Positions 1 to 8,450 of a stretch of DNA of 40,452 nucleotides are shown in pieces. Origin of the DNA: an uncultured Clostridia bacterium. GTDB lineage: Bacteria > Bacillota > Clostridia > Christensenellales > UBA1242. Location of the stretch: contig CALWKA010000011.1 in the NCBI GenBank assembly GCA_944381155.1, positions 1 to 40,452 of the forward strand. Reading direction: 5' to 3'. The position numbers and the translations under genes are program-made. Within the stretch, counting starts at the first letter, position 1. Each line of letters starts with the position of its first letter. The notes beneath the pieces were generated by a model. That model did no database searches and was not told where the DNA came from. It saw nothing but the letters and a program-made list of their open reading frames with translations.

Positions 1-80
1 AACAAGATTTCTTGTGGGCTACGAAAGGAGGGTTTTACCCTCAAATGAAAAACCACCAGGTTCACTGGTGGATTTTTTAT
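1..80 (+). terminator. Hairpin cluster with bidirectional terminator
   Basis: Three hairpins follow one another: ACAAG/CTTGT at the extreme left, GAGGG/CCCTC around 29-42, and CCACCAG (53-59) with CTGGTGG (65-71), followed by ATTTTTT. The last is an intrinsic terminator on the + strand. Read on the - strand it is followed by five T, so it can also stop the lipoprotein gene that ends at 165. The first two hairpins look like the 3' end of a structured transcript that begins outside the window; I could not name it. Confidence 0.7.
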
Positions 81-164
81 TAGTTTAATTTTCGGGTATG
101 CTCGTGTTAATTTTATTCAATTTTTTTTAAGTAAATAGTATTTGAATTTAGATTCAACTAATAT

Positions 165-851
165 CTAAACCTTTTTAGCCACCACATCTCCGCTAGACGC
201 GTCTATCAAGATGCCCAGCGTGTCCGCATTTGTGGATATCACCCCTACATACCAATAATAATTTTTCAGTTCGCTATTTGAATAATCTTTCAGATTTTTC
301 AGCACCACTTCAATCTTATTATTTTTGTCCGAAGTGACATTTTTCAATTCTTCTTTCAAATTCTCATTAGCAATTTCAATTGCCTTATCCGCATCAATCA
401 AAAATTGATTTGAAGTGTTTGATAGTTCTTCATTGAAACTATATCCCGTGAAAGTGATTTGAATTTTGACGCTAGCATCTGCGGGCGCACTCACGCCAAT
501 ATCTGCCAAATATGAATTGTCTACACTGCTTTTTTCCAAAAATCCAGTGTATGTTTGATCGTTGATTTGTACTGTATAAGTGTAGCTATCATCAGCAAGC
601 GGGGCGTTGTCTAGTCTAGATAGAGTGACGATGCCGAAATCTACCATTTCGCCCACAATTCCATCCAATTTGTAATCTTGTTCGCGCGTGCCGGATGAGA
701 ACGAAACGGAATACAATTCGTCTTCTGCGGTATAAAGTGTGGAGCGTTTTTCAATCAAGTATTGGGATAGGTCAATATCTTTACTGCCACACGCTGAAAA
801 TGAGATTAGACACACGGAGAGCAATAAAAAAACTAAAATTTTCTTTTTCAT
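165..851 (-). CDS. Lipoprotein with C-terminal PepSY-like domain
   Basis: The 228-residue protein starts with a lipoprotein signal peptide: a lysine-rich start, a hydrophobic stretch and the lipobox FSAC, with Cys at about residue 21. It should be exported, lipidated and held on the outer face of the membrane. The last 80 or so residues (IDADKAIEIANENLKEEL, then YYWYVGVIS and a glycine/aspartate turn before the end) look like a PepSY-type domain, a fold often found in extracytoplasmic inhibitors or binding proteins. The middle part is not recognised. The site GAGGT lies eight bases before the ATG, with a TATAAT further upstream (869-874). It is divergent from the radical SAM gene, with 86 bases between the starts. 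Function unknown; the lipoprotein call is firm and the PepSY call moderate. Confidence 0.75.
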   Translation of the reverse strand: MKKKILVFLLLSVCLISFSACGSKDIDLSQYLIEKRSTLYTAEDELYSVSFSSGTREQDYKLDGIVGEMVDFGIVTLSRLDNAPLADDSYTYTVQINDQTYTGFLEKSSVDNSYLADIGVSAPADASVKIQITFTGYSFNEELSNTSNQFLIDADKAIEIANENLKEELKNVTSDKNNKIEVVLKNLKDYSNSELKNYYWYVGVISTNADTLGILIDASSGDVVAKKV

Positions 852-902
852 ATCAATTACCTCAATTAATTATATGTAAGACTTGTCTATGATAGAACAT
901 AG

Positions 903-931
903 TTGACAAAACAAACTAAACAAATTAAACT
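903..931 (+). promoter_or_regulatory. Promoter of the PflX-like gene, predicted leaderless
   Basis: TTGACA (903-908), a 17-base spacer and TAAACT (926-931). Six bases separate the -10 box from the ATG at 938, so transcription should start at or next to the start codon. No Shine-Dalgarno sequence is present. Confidence 0.6.
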
Positions 932-937
932 GATAAT

Positions 938-1798
938 ATGAAGTGCAATTTATGTCCAAGGAAATGCAACATAGATCGAAGTGAAGAACTAGGGTTTTGC
1001 AATCAAACAAATGATTTGAAGATATCAAAGATAATGCTACACAAATACGAAGAGCCCATAATCAGCGGAAAGAAAAAGGGCAGTGGAGCGATATTTTTTT
1101 CAGGGTGCAATTTGAAGTGCGTATTTTGTCAAAATTATCCGATCAGTCAGGGCGGGAAGGGGAAGATTTTCACGATATCCGAATTTATTGAAAGTATGAA
1201 AAAGTTAGAAGCACGCGGTGCCAACAATATCAATCTAGTTTCCCCCACGCAATTTGCGTATCAGATAGCAACAGCATTGAAGATATATAAGCCAAAGATT
1301 CCGGTGGTGTGGAATTCAAATGGATATGAAACGGAAGAGATGATTGAGATGTTGCGTGGATTGGTGGATATATTTTTGGTAGATTTCAAATATTTTGATG
1401 ATTCGCTTGCGCAAAAATATAGCAAAGCGCCAAACTATGTTGCGAACGCTAGTAAAGCGCTCATTAAAATGAAATCGCTTCAGCCAAACGACATAATAGA
1501 AAATGGACTAATGAAAAAGGGAATCATCATTCGTCACCTAGTGTTGCCTAGTCATAGTTCGGATAGCATAAAATGTTTGCAATTTATTGCGGACAATCTA
1601 GGCAGGGATAGCATAGTGAGCATAATGAGTCAATACGAACCTAGGTATGACGCAAAAAATTATCCCGAAATCAATCGAAAAATCAGACCAATAGAGTACA
1701 AACGCGTGGTGAACTATGCGCTAAAATTAGGGTTAAAAAATGCGTATGTGCAAGATCTGACAAGCGCAGATTCAAGGTATACACCGAAATTTAGATAA
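938..1798 (+). CDS. PflX-like radical SAM protein (COG1313 type)
   Basis: A 286-residue radical SAM protein of the group annotated as putative pyruvate formate-lyase activating enzyme, PflX. The radical SAM cluster motif CNLKCVFCQNY (CxxxCxxC) lies near residues 57-67 and should bind the 4Fe-4S cluster that cleaves S-adenosylmethionine. A second cysteine set at the N-terminus (CNLCPRKC plus a later GFC) is typical of this group and fixes the start. The motifs NLVSPTQF and WNSNGYE are also family-like. No pyruvate formate-lyase or other glycyl-radical enzyme is nearby, so the substrate is unknown. The start has no Shine-Dalgarno sequence and is probably leaderless. Inverted repeat AGATAAAT/ATTTATCT (1793-1819) spans the stop codon but lacks a T run. 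Confidence 0.85.
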   Translation: MKCNLCPRKCNIDRSEELGFCNQTNDLKISKIMLHKYEEPIISGKKKGSGAIFFSGCNLKCVFCQNYPISQGGKGKIFTISEFIESMKKLEARGANNINLVSPTQFAYQIATALKIYKPKIPVVWNSNGYETEEMIEMLRGLVDIFLVDFKYFDDSLAQKYSKAPNYVANASKALIKMKSLQPNDIIENGLMKKGIIIRHLVLPSHSSDSIKCLQFIADNLGRDSIVSIMSQYEPRYDAKNYPEINRKIRPIEYKRVVNYALKLGLKNAYVQDLTSADSRYTPKFR

Positions 1799-2147
1799 AT
1801 CAACAATCAAAATTTATCTCATTAATTTTGATATTAAACTAATTATGAAAATAGAATTTAAAAATAAAAAAGCAAACGCTAATAAATTAAAAAATATGAA
1901 AAAAATAAGTTATTGAAAAATAAAACAACTTTTTAATATAAAATACATACAAAAAATAATAATTAAAATGAAAAATTAAAATTAAAAAAAGATAAAAATT
2001 AAAAAATAAATAAAAAATAAAATTAAAATGAAAAATAAAATAGATAATTAAAATACAATAACAAAATAAAAAGAAAAAATGATTATTTATAATGAAAAAT
2101 GAAGGACGAAACAAACAAGATAAAAATGTATAATTATCTAATAATTA
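1799..2147. other. A-rich low-complexity spacer
   Basis: This stretch is almost only A and T on the + strand, with many short AAAATAAAA-type runs. Its only open frame is on the - strand, is nearly all Phe/Leu/Ile/Tyr, and is a by-product of base composition. I see no RNA gene or clear terminator for rpiB here. Confidence 0.7.
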
Positions 2148-2570
2148 TTAATATTTAGCGATTCTCCTAGAATGTCTACCGCCTTCAAATTCGCTAGTCA
2201 AGAATACTTTAATTATTTTCAAAGCGGATCTAAAAGAAGTGAGCCTACTGCCCAAAGTTAGCACATTAGCATCTTCGTCTTTTCTGGCGAGATAAGCCAC
2301 AGTATAGTCGTATGCGCAGACAGCCCGAATGCCTTTATAGCGATTGGCGACGATATTAGCGCCAATTCCGCTTCCGCAAAAGAAGATGCCCCAATTGTCC
2401 TTACTTTTCAACACTTCCTTGCTAGCGGGCGAGATAAAGTCGGGATAATCGTCGTCCTTATTATACTCGCTAGGTCCCATATAATTATATTCTATCTGAT
2501 TTTTGTCGAAGTAAGCCATCAACTTATGAGCGTAGTCATAGCCAGCGTGATCGCACGAAATAATAATCAT
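2148..2570 (-). CDS. rpiB: Ribose-5-phosphate isomerase B
   Basis: A 140-residue RpiB/LacAB-family isomerase that interconverts ribose 5-phosphate and ribulose 5-phosphate in the cytoplasm. It opens with MIIISCDHAG, has the catalytic Cys at residue 65 in FCGSGIG, followed by KGIRAVCAYD, DANVLTLGSR and FEGGRHSRRI, which are the phosphate- and sugar-binding motifs of the family. Length is normal. The frame is open further upstream, but AGGAG four to five bases before this ATG and the family's usual start both support 2570. It is divergent from the TM2 gene and lies far from tkt (17032), which serves the same pathway. Confidence 0.95.
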   Translation of the reverse strand: MIIISCDHAGYDYAHKLMAYFDKNQIEYNYMGPSEYNKDDDYPDFISPASKEVLKSKDNWGIFFCGSGIGANIVANRYKGIRAVCAYDYTVAYLARKDEDANVLTLGSRLTSFRSALKIIKVFLTSEFEGGRHSRRIAKY

Positions 2571-2640
2571 AACCACTCCTATAAATATAGTGTACAATAA
2601 AATCGAAAAAAAATCTAGTGATATAAAAAGTTTTCTAGTC

Positions 2641-2669
2641 TTTACAAAAAATAATGAATGTGGTATAAT
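2641..2669 (+). promoter_or_regulatory. Promoter of the TM2-domain gene, predicted leaderless
   Basis: TTTACA (2641-2646), a 17-base spacer and TATAAT (2664-2669), then six bases to the ATG at 2676. The expected first transcribed base is the A of the start codon. Confidence 0.75.
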
Positions 2670-2675
2670 AAAAAT

Positions 2676-3149
2676 ATGAGGATATTTGAAAACAAACATT
2701 GCCCAAGGTGTAATTGTAAGATGCCGAAAGAGATAATGGTGTGTCCAAAGTGTAGATTGAATTTCATCAAATTCGATCAGGCGACCAATAGCGAAGCCAA
2801 ACTAGCGCTAAAACAGGGCGATAAAGATAGAGTGGTATATAGATCGGGATGCCCTAGCGATGTGGCAAGGTGGAAGTTGATGCTGTTGACGATATTTTTA
2901 GGATTTATGGGTGCGCACAACTATTATGTGGGCAGGACAAAACGCGGAATATTTTTCACCATATTTTTTATAATAGGAATCATAAACGCAATTATAACGG
3001 GAGTGCTAGACATTCGTCCTTCGGGTGAACTGTGGGAGATATTCACATTCTTGGTGCTGATATGGGGAATAGTGATATTTATGTGGATAATAGATATGGC
3101 AAAGGTGGCGATAAATCGGTTCAAGATTCCTGTCAGCCTGCCTAGATAA
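2676..3149 (+). CDS. Zinc-ribbon and TM2-domain membrane protein
   Basis: 157 residues. The N-terminus has two CxxC pairs (CPRC and CPKC, residues 9-27), consistent with a small zinc ribbon. From about residue 72 comes a TM2 domain, with LLTIFLGFMGAHNYYVG, a conserved YxGR turn, and two to three membrane helices ending near residue 150. TM2 proteins are small membrane proteins of unknown function in bacteria. An in-frame ATG at 2658 lies inside the promoter region; the ATG at 2676 sits exactly where a leaderless transcript would begin and is preferred. Confidence 0.85.
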   Translation: MRIFENKHCPRCNCKMPKEIMVCPKCRLNFIKFDQATNSEAKLALKQGDKDRVVYRSGCPSDVARWKLMLLTIFLGFMGAHNYYVGRTKRGIFFTIFFIIGIINAIITGVLDIRPSGELWEIFTFLVLIWGIVIFMWIIDMAKVAINRFKIPVSLPR

Positions 3150-3490
3150 AATTGGAATTTTGTTTCAATTAAAATTTTAGAGTCGGGGAAAAATCAATAA
3201 AAAATTGTATATAGATAAAAATAAAAAACGCGAAAATTATATAAAAAATGCAAAAATTATATAAAAAACGCGAAAAAAACATAAATTTTTTGAGAAAAAT
3301 ATAAAAATATCACAAAAAATAAAAAACAAAATGTATAAAATAAAAACTAAAATGGCGACTAGAAAAATAAAAATTAAAAATTAAAAAGACAATCAAATTA
3401 AAATTAGAAAAATAAAAAATCAAAATCAAAATATAAAACAAACTAAAAGGATAAAAGGAAAAACAAAAATTAAAGTATAAAGGGAAAAAT
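3150..3490. repeat. A-rich spacer with three 20-base tandem repeats
   Basis: Positions 3221-3240, 3241-3260 and 3261-3280 are three head-to-tail copies of a 20-base unit of the form ATAAAAAACGCGAAAATTAT. The second copy has TGC in place of CGCG, and the third diverges at its end. The rest of the spacer up to mnmA is A-rich low complexity with AAAATTAAAA-type runs. No gene is seen. Confidence 0.7.
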
Positions 3491-4570
3491 ATGAAAACAG
3501 TAGTAGTAGGATTGAGTGGCGGAGTAGATTCATCTGTGGCGGCATACTTGTTGAAGAAACAAGGATACAATGTCATAGGGCTTTTTATGCTGAATTGGGA
3601 AGAAAAGGATGAAAACGGATATTGCACAGCGGAGCAAGATTTTGAAGATGTGAAACGCGTTGCGAACAAAATAGGCATTCCATATTATACGGTGAATTAT
3701 GCAAAAGAATATCAAGAGCGAGTATTCAAATACTTTCTAGAAGAATACGAGCGTGGCAGGACGCCCAATCCAGATGTTTTGTGCAACAAGGAAATCAAAT
3801 TCGGACCATTTTTGAAATATGCGTTAGAATTAGGTGCGGACTATATAGCCACAGGACATTATTGCAAGCGAGTGGATAAAGACGGCAAAGTGTACTTATA
3901 CAAATCGCACGATTTAAACAAAGATCAGACATATTTTCTTAATCAATTGAGCCAAGAGCAATTGAAATACACATTGTTTCCGTTGGCGGACATAGACAAG
4001 ACAGAAGTTAGAAAGATAGCAAAATCATTAGGACTCATCACCGCGGAGAAGAAGGATAGCACGGGGATATGTTTCATAGGGGAGCGAAATTTCAGGCAAT
4101 TTTTGAAGAATTATTTGCCCGCGCGCAAAGGAAAGATCGTAGATTTAGAAGGCAATGTAGTAGGCGAGCACGAGGGCTTGATGTATTACACATTAGGGCA
4201 AAGGCGCGGGTTAAACATAGGCGGGTTAAACGGGTATGACAACGCGCGCTGGTTCGTGGTGGACAAGGATATGAAGACGAACACATTGATAGTGAGTTGT
4301 GGAGAATGTGCGCAGATGTATTCGCGTGCGTCAATAGTGCGCGAGTTCAATTGGATAACGGACAAATTGTACGAGCCGACTACGGTATATGTAAAATTGC
4401 GCTACCGCCAGCCCGATCAAAAGGCGTATATGAAGATAATAGATGACAGCACAATAGAGTTGACATACGACAAGCCACAGCGATCAGTCACGCCCGGTCA
4501 GTTTGCGGTGTTGTATTCAGCGGACGGGATGTGCTATGGTGGCGGGAAGATAGACGAGATCATCAGATAG
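3491..4570 (+). CDS. mnmA: tRNA 2-thiouridylase MnmA
   Basis: 359 residues, normal for the family. MnmA uses ATP and a persulfide sulfur to convert uridine 34 of Lys, Glu and Gln tRNAs to 2-thiouridine. The PP-loop SGGVDSS is at residues 9-15. The two catalytic cysteines lie in DVLCNKEIKF (near 97) and STGICFIGER (near 194). GHYCKR, LNKDQTYFLNQLS and the C-terminal barrel (HTLGQRRG-like YTLGQRRGL, then TPGQFAVLY) follow in order. AAAGGG just upstream is the likely ribosome site. The next gene starts 19 bases after the stop, so the two are probably co-transcribed. Confidence 0.97.
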   Translation: MKTVVVGLSGGVDSSVAAYLLKKQGYNVIGLFMLNWEEKDENGYCTAEQDFEDVKRVANKIGIPYYTVNYAKEYQERVFKYFLEEYERGRTPNPDVLCNKEIKFGPFLKYALELGADYIATGHYCKRVDKDGKVYLYKSHDLNKDQTYFLNQLSQEQLKYTLFPLADIDKTEVRKIAKSLGLITAEKKDSTGICFIGERNFRQFLKNYLPARKGKIVDLEGNVVGEHEGLMYYTLGQRRGLNIGGLNGYDNARWFVVDKDMKTNTLIVSCGECAQMYSRASIVREFNWITDKLYEPTTVYVKLRYRQPDQKAYMKIIDDSTIELTYDKPQRSVTPGQFAVLYSADGMCYGGGKIDEIIR

Positions 4571-4589
4571 CCGAACAAAAGGAGAAGAT

Positions 4590-5732
4590 ATGAGTTTTGC
4601 ATATTATAGCAGTGGAGAACGGGACGAAGAAACGGGCGAATACATTTTGCCCGAAACGCGAGCGCGCGAGCAATCGAAAGCGAAAAGGCAAGGCGAACGA
4701 GTGGATGGCGATCAGTCGAACGCCACAGCGCCCGTAGTTTATCCGCCCGAATTTGACGAGCAATTTTTTCGCGATAGGCAAAACGAAGCGAAGTCAAATT
4801 CGCGTGTGTACGATTGGCTACGATATATGCAATATATGAATTCGATCCGCGCGATGTATCCATTCGTGGCGTACAAATTTTATGCCAAATATGCAAAAGA
4901 TATAAACTCATTGAAACTGCCCGACTATATAATGAAAGTGGACCGCACGCAAAATGGAGAAATACTAGCCAGCAATTTAGACGGCGCGGAGCGCACAATG
5001 ATAGCGCAATTTGCGCGCAACAGAAGGGAAGTGCAAACCTGCATCAATAGATACAAACGATTAGAGCGGTTGCAAAATTATGGAGTGAAAGCGTGGCTGA
5101 TGTATTACACACTGTATGACACGCTAGAGATTCCGTTGAAAAATTCGCTTCGCTTCAAAGCGGTGTATGAAAATCTCAATCAGGACGAGGCAGTTGACCA
5201 ATTGCGAATATACCGTGGCTGTAAGATAATGTCGCGCAATTTTAGAGTACACTTGCCCAAAAATCTAATGGCGAGCAAAGGTCACTATCTATACCAAGAT
5301 GTAGATATCTCAAAGATATATGATGAAATAATAGCGAGCATAGGCGGGATGACAGCGGAAGAATGTCAAGAGATATTGACAAATATCCGCCCGAAGATAA
5401 CCCAACTAAAAGAACAAGACAAAGAAATGAAAGCAATAATAGACTTTTATCATTATTTTGACGACCTAAAGCGCACAATATATGAAATCAACCGATTGGG
5501 CGCAGATTGGCAAGAAAATGGCAGAAGGCAGACATTTTTAGACTCATCTTATGGAGATAATGTGGATGTGTATTTGCGTGGAGAAAAGTACAAAGAATTT
5601 TGCACCAAAATATTGCCGGTATGCAAAAAATATGACCAAATTTTCGTTCGCGATGTGGAAAGGGTGCTAGAAGAATTGCAATATGCACTTTCAGAGAATG
5701 AAACGGCGCACACGCTCTCCCGCCTAGGCTAG
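4590..5732 (+). CDS. Hypothetical protein downstream of mnmA
   Basis: A 380-residue soluble protein I do not recognise. The first 60 residues are charged and probably disordered (many E, R, K, Q). The rest is alpha-helical in character and rich in Tyr and Arg, with no signal peptide, membrane helix or cysteine motif. A good AAAGGAG site lies before the ATG, and the gene follows mnmA after 19 bases, so it may be in that operon. Base composition matches mnmA. No function can be given. Confidence 0.75.
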   Translation: MSFAYYSSGERDEETGEYILPETRAREQSKAKRQGERVDGDQSNATAPVVYPPEFDEQFFRDRQNEAKSNSRVYDWLRYMQYMNSIRAMYPFVAYKFYAKYAKDINSLKLPDYIMKVDRTQNGEILASNLDGAERTMIAQFARNRREVQTCINRYKRLERLQNYGVKAWLMYYTLYDTLEIPLKNSLRFKAVYENLNQDEAVDQLRIYRGCKIMSRNFRVHLPKNLMASKGHYLYQDVDISKIYDEIIASIGGMTAEECQEILTNIRPKITQLKEQDKEMKAIIDFYHYFDDLKRTIYEINRLGADWQENGRRQTFLDSSYGDNVDVYLRGEKYKEFCTKILPVCKKYDQIFVRDVERVLEELQYALSENETAHTLSRLG

Positions 5733-6188
5733 AATGTTCAATCAAATTTTATCAGATTCTAAAACATTTTGTATTAAAATCATAACAGTTATGAATTGCT
5801 AATTGTATTTATTATTAAGGTATTTATATATAAATATAAATTGATAATATAATTCACACAATTAAAATTATAATAATATTATTAAATCGTAAAAAAATTG
5901 ATATAATATTTTGATAGATTTTAAATGATGTGGAATTATAAAATTTATCAATAATGGATAATTAATAAAATTGCAATTCATTTTTTATTACGCAATGACT
6001 TGAAATTAGTATTTTTTTCATATTTTTAGTTTTAATTTTCAAAATTTATCGGATATAATTAAATTATTTTTAAAAACTCGCTTAAAATGGTTGACTTATG
6101 TATTTTAATTTCCTAAAATTGAATTGTAAATATCCGATTGTCGATGTAGGATGTTTAGAGTGAAAACTCACAAATAAATTTGCAAATT
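5733..6188. other. AT-rich spacer without recognised genes
   Basis: About 450 bases of AT-rich DNA between the mnmA operon and the structured leader of the SipW-type gene. Several TATAAT-like sequences occur (for example near 5898 and 6055), but none has a matching start codon. No terminator with a T run is evident after 5732. Confidence 0.5.
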
Positions 6189-6317
6189 TGTTTGGTATTT
6201 CCAAACATTGAATGAGTTAAATGCATTGACTCGTTCAAAAGAGATTTCAAAATGTTTGCAATTCAATTTGTGCATAATGAAATCAGCCCGAAAGGGCAAT
6301 GGTTAGTCGAAAACCAT
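6189..6317 (+). promoter_or_regulatory. Structured leader with competing hairpins
   Basis: TGTTTGG (6189-6195) pairs with CCAAACA (6201-6207). The same CAAACATT (6202-6209) can instead pair with AATGTTTG (6251-6258), enclosing TGAATGAGT (6209-6217) with ACTCGTTCA (6229-6237, one G-T pair). The two folds exclude each other. Two more hairpins follow: GCCC-GAAA-GGGC (6286-6297) and ATGGTT/AACCAT (6299-6317). Then comes the ribosome site at about 6333. It resembles a regulated leader, but I match it to no known riboswitch, and the promoter position is unclear, so part of the element could be untranscribed. Confidence 0.5.
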
Positions 6318-6343
6318 AAAAAATTTTTTATAAGGGGTAAAAA

Positions 6344-7072
6344 ATGACAAAAACTAAAAAGAAAAAAATGTCCAAGTCAACTTTTGCCATCATTATAATG
6401 GCAATTGCTATGGTCGCTATGCTTGCATTCGGCGGTACTTATGCATACTTTACTGCTACAGCTACTAAGAAAACTACTGGAGAATTCACTACAGGTAGTA
6501 TCAAGTTGGAAGCCAATGATGACGCTATCCTCACCGCTTCTCTTACAAATGTAGTGCCAGGAGATGAATTGTCTACAGGTGCTTTGACATTGACTCCTAC
6601 TTCTTCAGGTACAAATTCATACATAGCTATCAGAGTGACTATCACTGCAACCGATGCATCAGATGATCCATTGAGTTTGGCTGGTACATCACTTGCATCT
6701 CCAAGTGGATTGTTGTCTGGCACACCATACACAGGTTCAACTTGGGTAGCAGGTACCGGAAAGTATACAAATGTATTTGTATTGGCAGCTACTACCACTC
6801 CTACACCTGTTCCAAGCACAGAAGTAGATTCTCCTGTCACTATTAACATCACTGGCGATAAATTGGTGTTCACAGCAGATGATGAATGGATCCAAGATAA
6901 TGATACAGGTGATTACATCAGTGAAAATAAATTGATGGGCGCAACTCTTAATATCACTATTGAAGCAAGATCTGTTCAGTCAGATAACTGGAATGATGGT
7001 GGCGATGCTCAAGTTGGCGGTACTGCTGCTACAGTTGATAAAATCGCAGCATTCTTATTCCCAGCTGCTTAA
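6344..7072 (+). CDS. SipW-dependent surface protein (TasA/camelysin-like)
   Basis: 242 residues with a SipW-type signal peptide: a lysine-rich start, a long hydrophobic helix, and LAFGGTYAYFTATATKK near residues 28-44, the pattern cut by SipW-like signal peptidases. The mature part begins TGEFTTGSIKLEAND, as in TasA/camelysin-like beta-sandwich proteins, which can form extracellular fibres. It is rich in Thr, Ser, Ala, Gly and Asp and has no cysteine. AAGGGG precedes the ATG. Third-base choices (many GCT, ACT, GGT) differ from neighbouring genes and suggest high expression. A strong terminator follows. No sipW or second matrix gene is adjacent. Role as a matrix or surface protein is inferred. 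Confidence 0.8.
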   Translation: MTKTKKKKMSKSTFAIIIMAIAMVAMLAFGGTYAYFTATATKKTTGEFTTGSIKLEANDDAILTASLTNVVPGDELSTGALTLTPTSSGTNSYIAIRVTITATDASDDPLSLAGTSLASPSGLLSGTPYTGSTWVAGTGKYTNVFVLAATTTPTPVPSTEVDSPVTINITGDKLVFTADDEWIQDNDTGDYISENKLMGATLNITIEARSVQSDNWNDGGDAQVGGTAATVDKIAAFLFPAA

Positions 7073-7092
7073 TCAATCGAATTAGCTATAAA

Positions 7093-7117
7093 AAACTCGC
7101 ATCAGCGAGTTTTTTTG
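7093..7117 (+). terminator. Terminator of the SipW-type gene
   Basis: AAACTCGC (7093-7100), loop ATCA, GCGAGTTT (7105-7112), then a T run. It lies 20 bases after the stop codon. Confidence 0.9.
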
Positions 7118-7439
7118 TATCAAAATCATAATTATTTTATCCAATTAAGTTGAAAAAAACTAAATATTAAGTATTGATAAATATAATCAAACTGATTTAA
7201 GTTAGACAAATTAAACAAATCTAGACATAGCGAAAAATATAATAAATTTTAGATAAAAGATAAGTTAATAAAAATCTAACATAAAACAAATATAAATAGA
7301 ATACCAAAAATAAACAAATAGAATCAAAATATAACAAATATAATAACAAATATAAATATAAAATAAAAACGAATTTGGTAAAAAGTATACTAATAAATTA
7401 AAACAATGTGAAGTGCGCGCAAACTAATTTAAGTCAAAA
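7118..7439. other. A-rich spacer between convergent genes
   Basis: AT-rich, strongly A-biased on the + strand, with repeated AAATATAA-type words. No gene, promoter or second terminator is recognised. Confidence 0.5.
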
Positions 7440-8435
7440 TTAATTTTCAATTTCCACGATTTTTAGATCTAGCGCATCCTGATATACGATATAATATCCT
7501 TCGCTCAATGGATCTTCCTGATCTAGCGGGAGCCACTGATAGTTTTTGCCCAATTCTTCTGGCACGCTAGCATTGTAGTCACATCTTACGGCATAGCATA
7601 TATATTTTATTTGTTCGTTGTCATAGATTGCGCCTATTGAATATTGTTCGCCATTTTCACCGATTTTTACGAATTTACTATGTTCAATCAGTCTATTCAA
7701 ATCTTCATCCGCAGGATAGTTTTCGAATATATATTTGAATTGTGGCACGATTGAGTCTAGTATGTTTGTTCTTTGCGCCATATCCTTTTTTTCGTCCGTA
7801 TTTTCATTGTCATTTTGAAGATTGTTGCCAGCTTCTATCTGCTCGTCAAACGCGCTATCATTTTTTAGATTGGTCACAAATTTGCCTGCGCTGTCGTCAT
7901 TGTATAGCGCATTTTTGTGCGCTGTTTCACTGCCGTTATTTATATTTTCATTTTGATAGTTTGCGCCCGAATAAAAGCATTTTTTGTATTCGCAATTTGC
8001 ACATCTCATTAGTTCAAAGTCGTCTGAATCTACACTTTTTTTCTCGCCATCCTTTGCATTTTCTACGCTGTCCAGATCGGAAAATACTGAACTATCGTCA
8101 AAATAATATCCTGCATAAGTGCCTCCGCCTAATAGCACTTTGTTGCCCATACTTGTGTCAATCAGCGCGGTATAAAAATCTGAATTTATATCAAATTCGC
8201 CCGAAAATGTGCACTCATAACATTCACCTTTATCAATCAAATTGGCAGAATATACTTTTTCGTTATGATATATTCCAAGTTTGCAAAATTTATTCAGTTT
8301 CTCCATTTGGTATAGTCGCAATTTGCATTTCAGCGAATTGCCATTTTCTTGATACAAAGTCAATATTCCTCTGCCGGAAGATTGAAGATTTGAGGAATGA
8401 TCCACATTTGAAATTATAATAGTTTTACTTCTCAT
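7440..8435 (-). CDS. Hypothetical protein with Cys cluster
   Basis: 331 residues, family not recognised. The N-terminal 110 or so residues look like a compact beta domain (GRGILTLYQENG, CKLGIYHNEKVYSANLID, GEFDINSDFYTALID, GGGTYAGYYF). Around residue 144 comes CANCEYKKC, a possible metal site. Then an acidic, Asn-rich linker, and a C-terminal domain from about 225 with FKYIFENYPADEDLNRLIEHSKFV and an YICYAVRCDY strand. There is no signal peptide. The start has no Shine-Dalgarno sequence; TGA-TATAAT ends six bases before the ATG, so the mRNA is probably leaderless. Confidence 0.7.
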   Translation of the reverse strand: MRSKTIIISNVDHSSNLQSSGRGILTLYQENGNSLKCKLRLYQMEKLNKFCKLGIYHNEKVYSANLIDKGECYECTFSGEFDINSDFYTALIDTSMGNKVLLGGGTYAGYYFDDSSVFSDLDSVENAKDGEKKSVDSDDFELMRCANCEYKKCFYSGANYQNENINNGSETAHKNALYNDDSAGKFVTNLKNDSAFDEQIEAGNNLQNDNENTDEKKDMAQRTNILDSIVPQFKYIFENYPADEDLNRLIEHSKFVKIGENGEQYSIGAIYDNEQIKYICYAVRCDYNASVPEELGKNYQWLPLDQEDPLSEGYYIVYQDALDLKIVEIEN

Positions 8436-8441
8436 ATTGAT

Positions 8442-8450
8442 ATTATATCA
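8442..8450 (-). promoter_or_regulatory. Extended -10 promoter, predicted leaderless
   Basis: On the - strand TGA precedes TATAAT (8447-8442), with six bases to the ATG at 8435. No good -35 box is seen; the TGn extension fits a -35-independent promoter. Confidence 0.65.

Noticed and set aside
1..80. 3' end of tmRNA or RNase P RNA at the left edge
   Set aside because: No T-arm, CCA end or other diagnostic motif could be found; only hairpins and a terminator remain.
1887..2114. Open frame on the - strand coding for mostly Phe, Ile, Tyr and Leu
   Set aside because: It is a by-product of A-rich low-complexity DNA, with no ribosome site, promoter or protein-like composition.
2658..2675. Upstream ATG for the TM2 gene
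   Set aside because: It lies within the promoter, before the expected transcription start; 2676 fits the leaderless pattern.
3221..3280. CRISPR array
   Set aside because: The units are directly adjoining 20-base repeats with no spacers and very low complexity.
4534..4998. Long - frames opposite mnmA and the following gene
   Set aside because: They mirror well-supported + genes and have no start signals.
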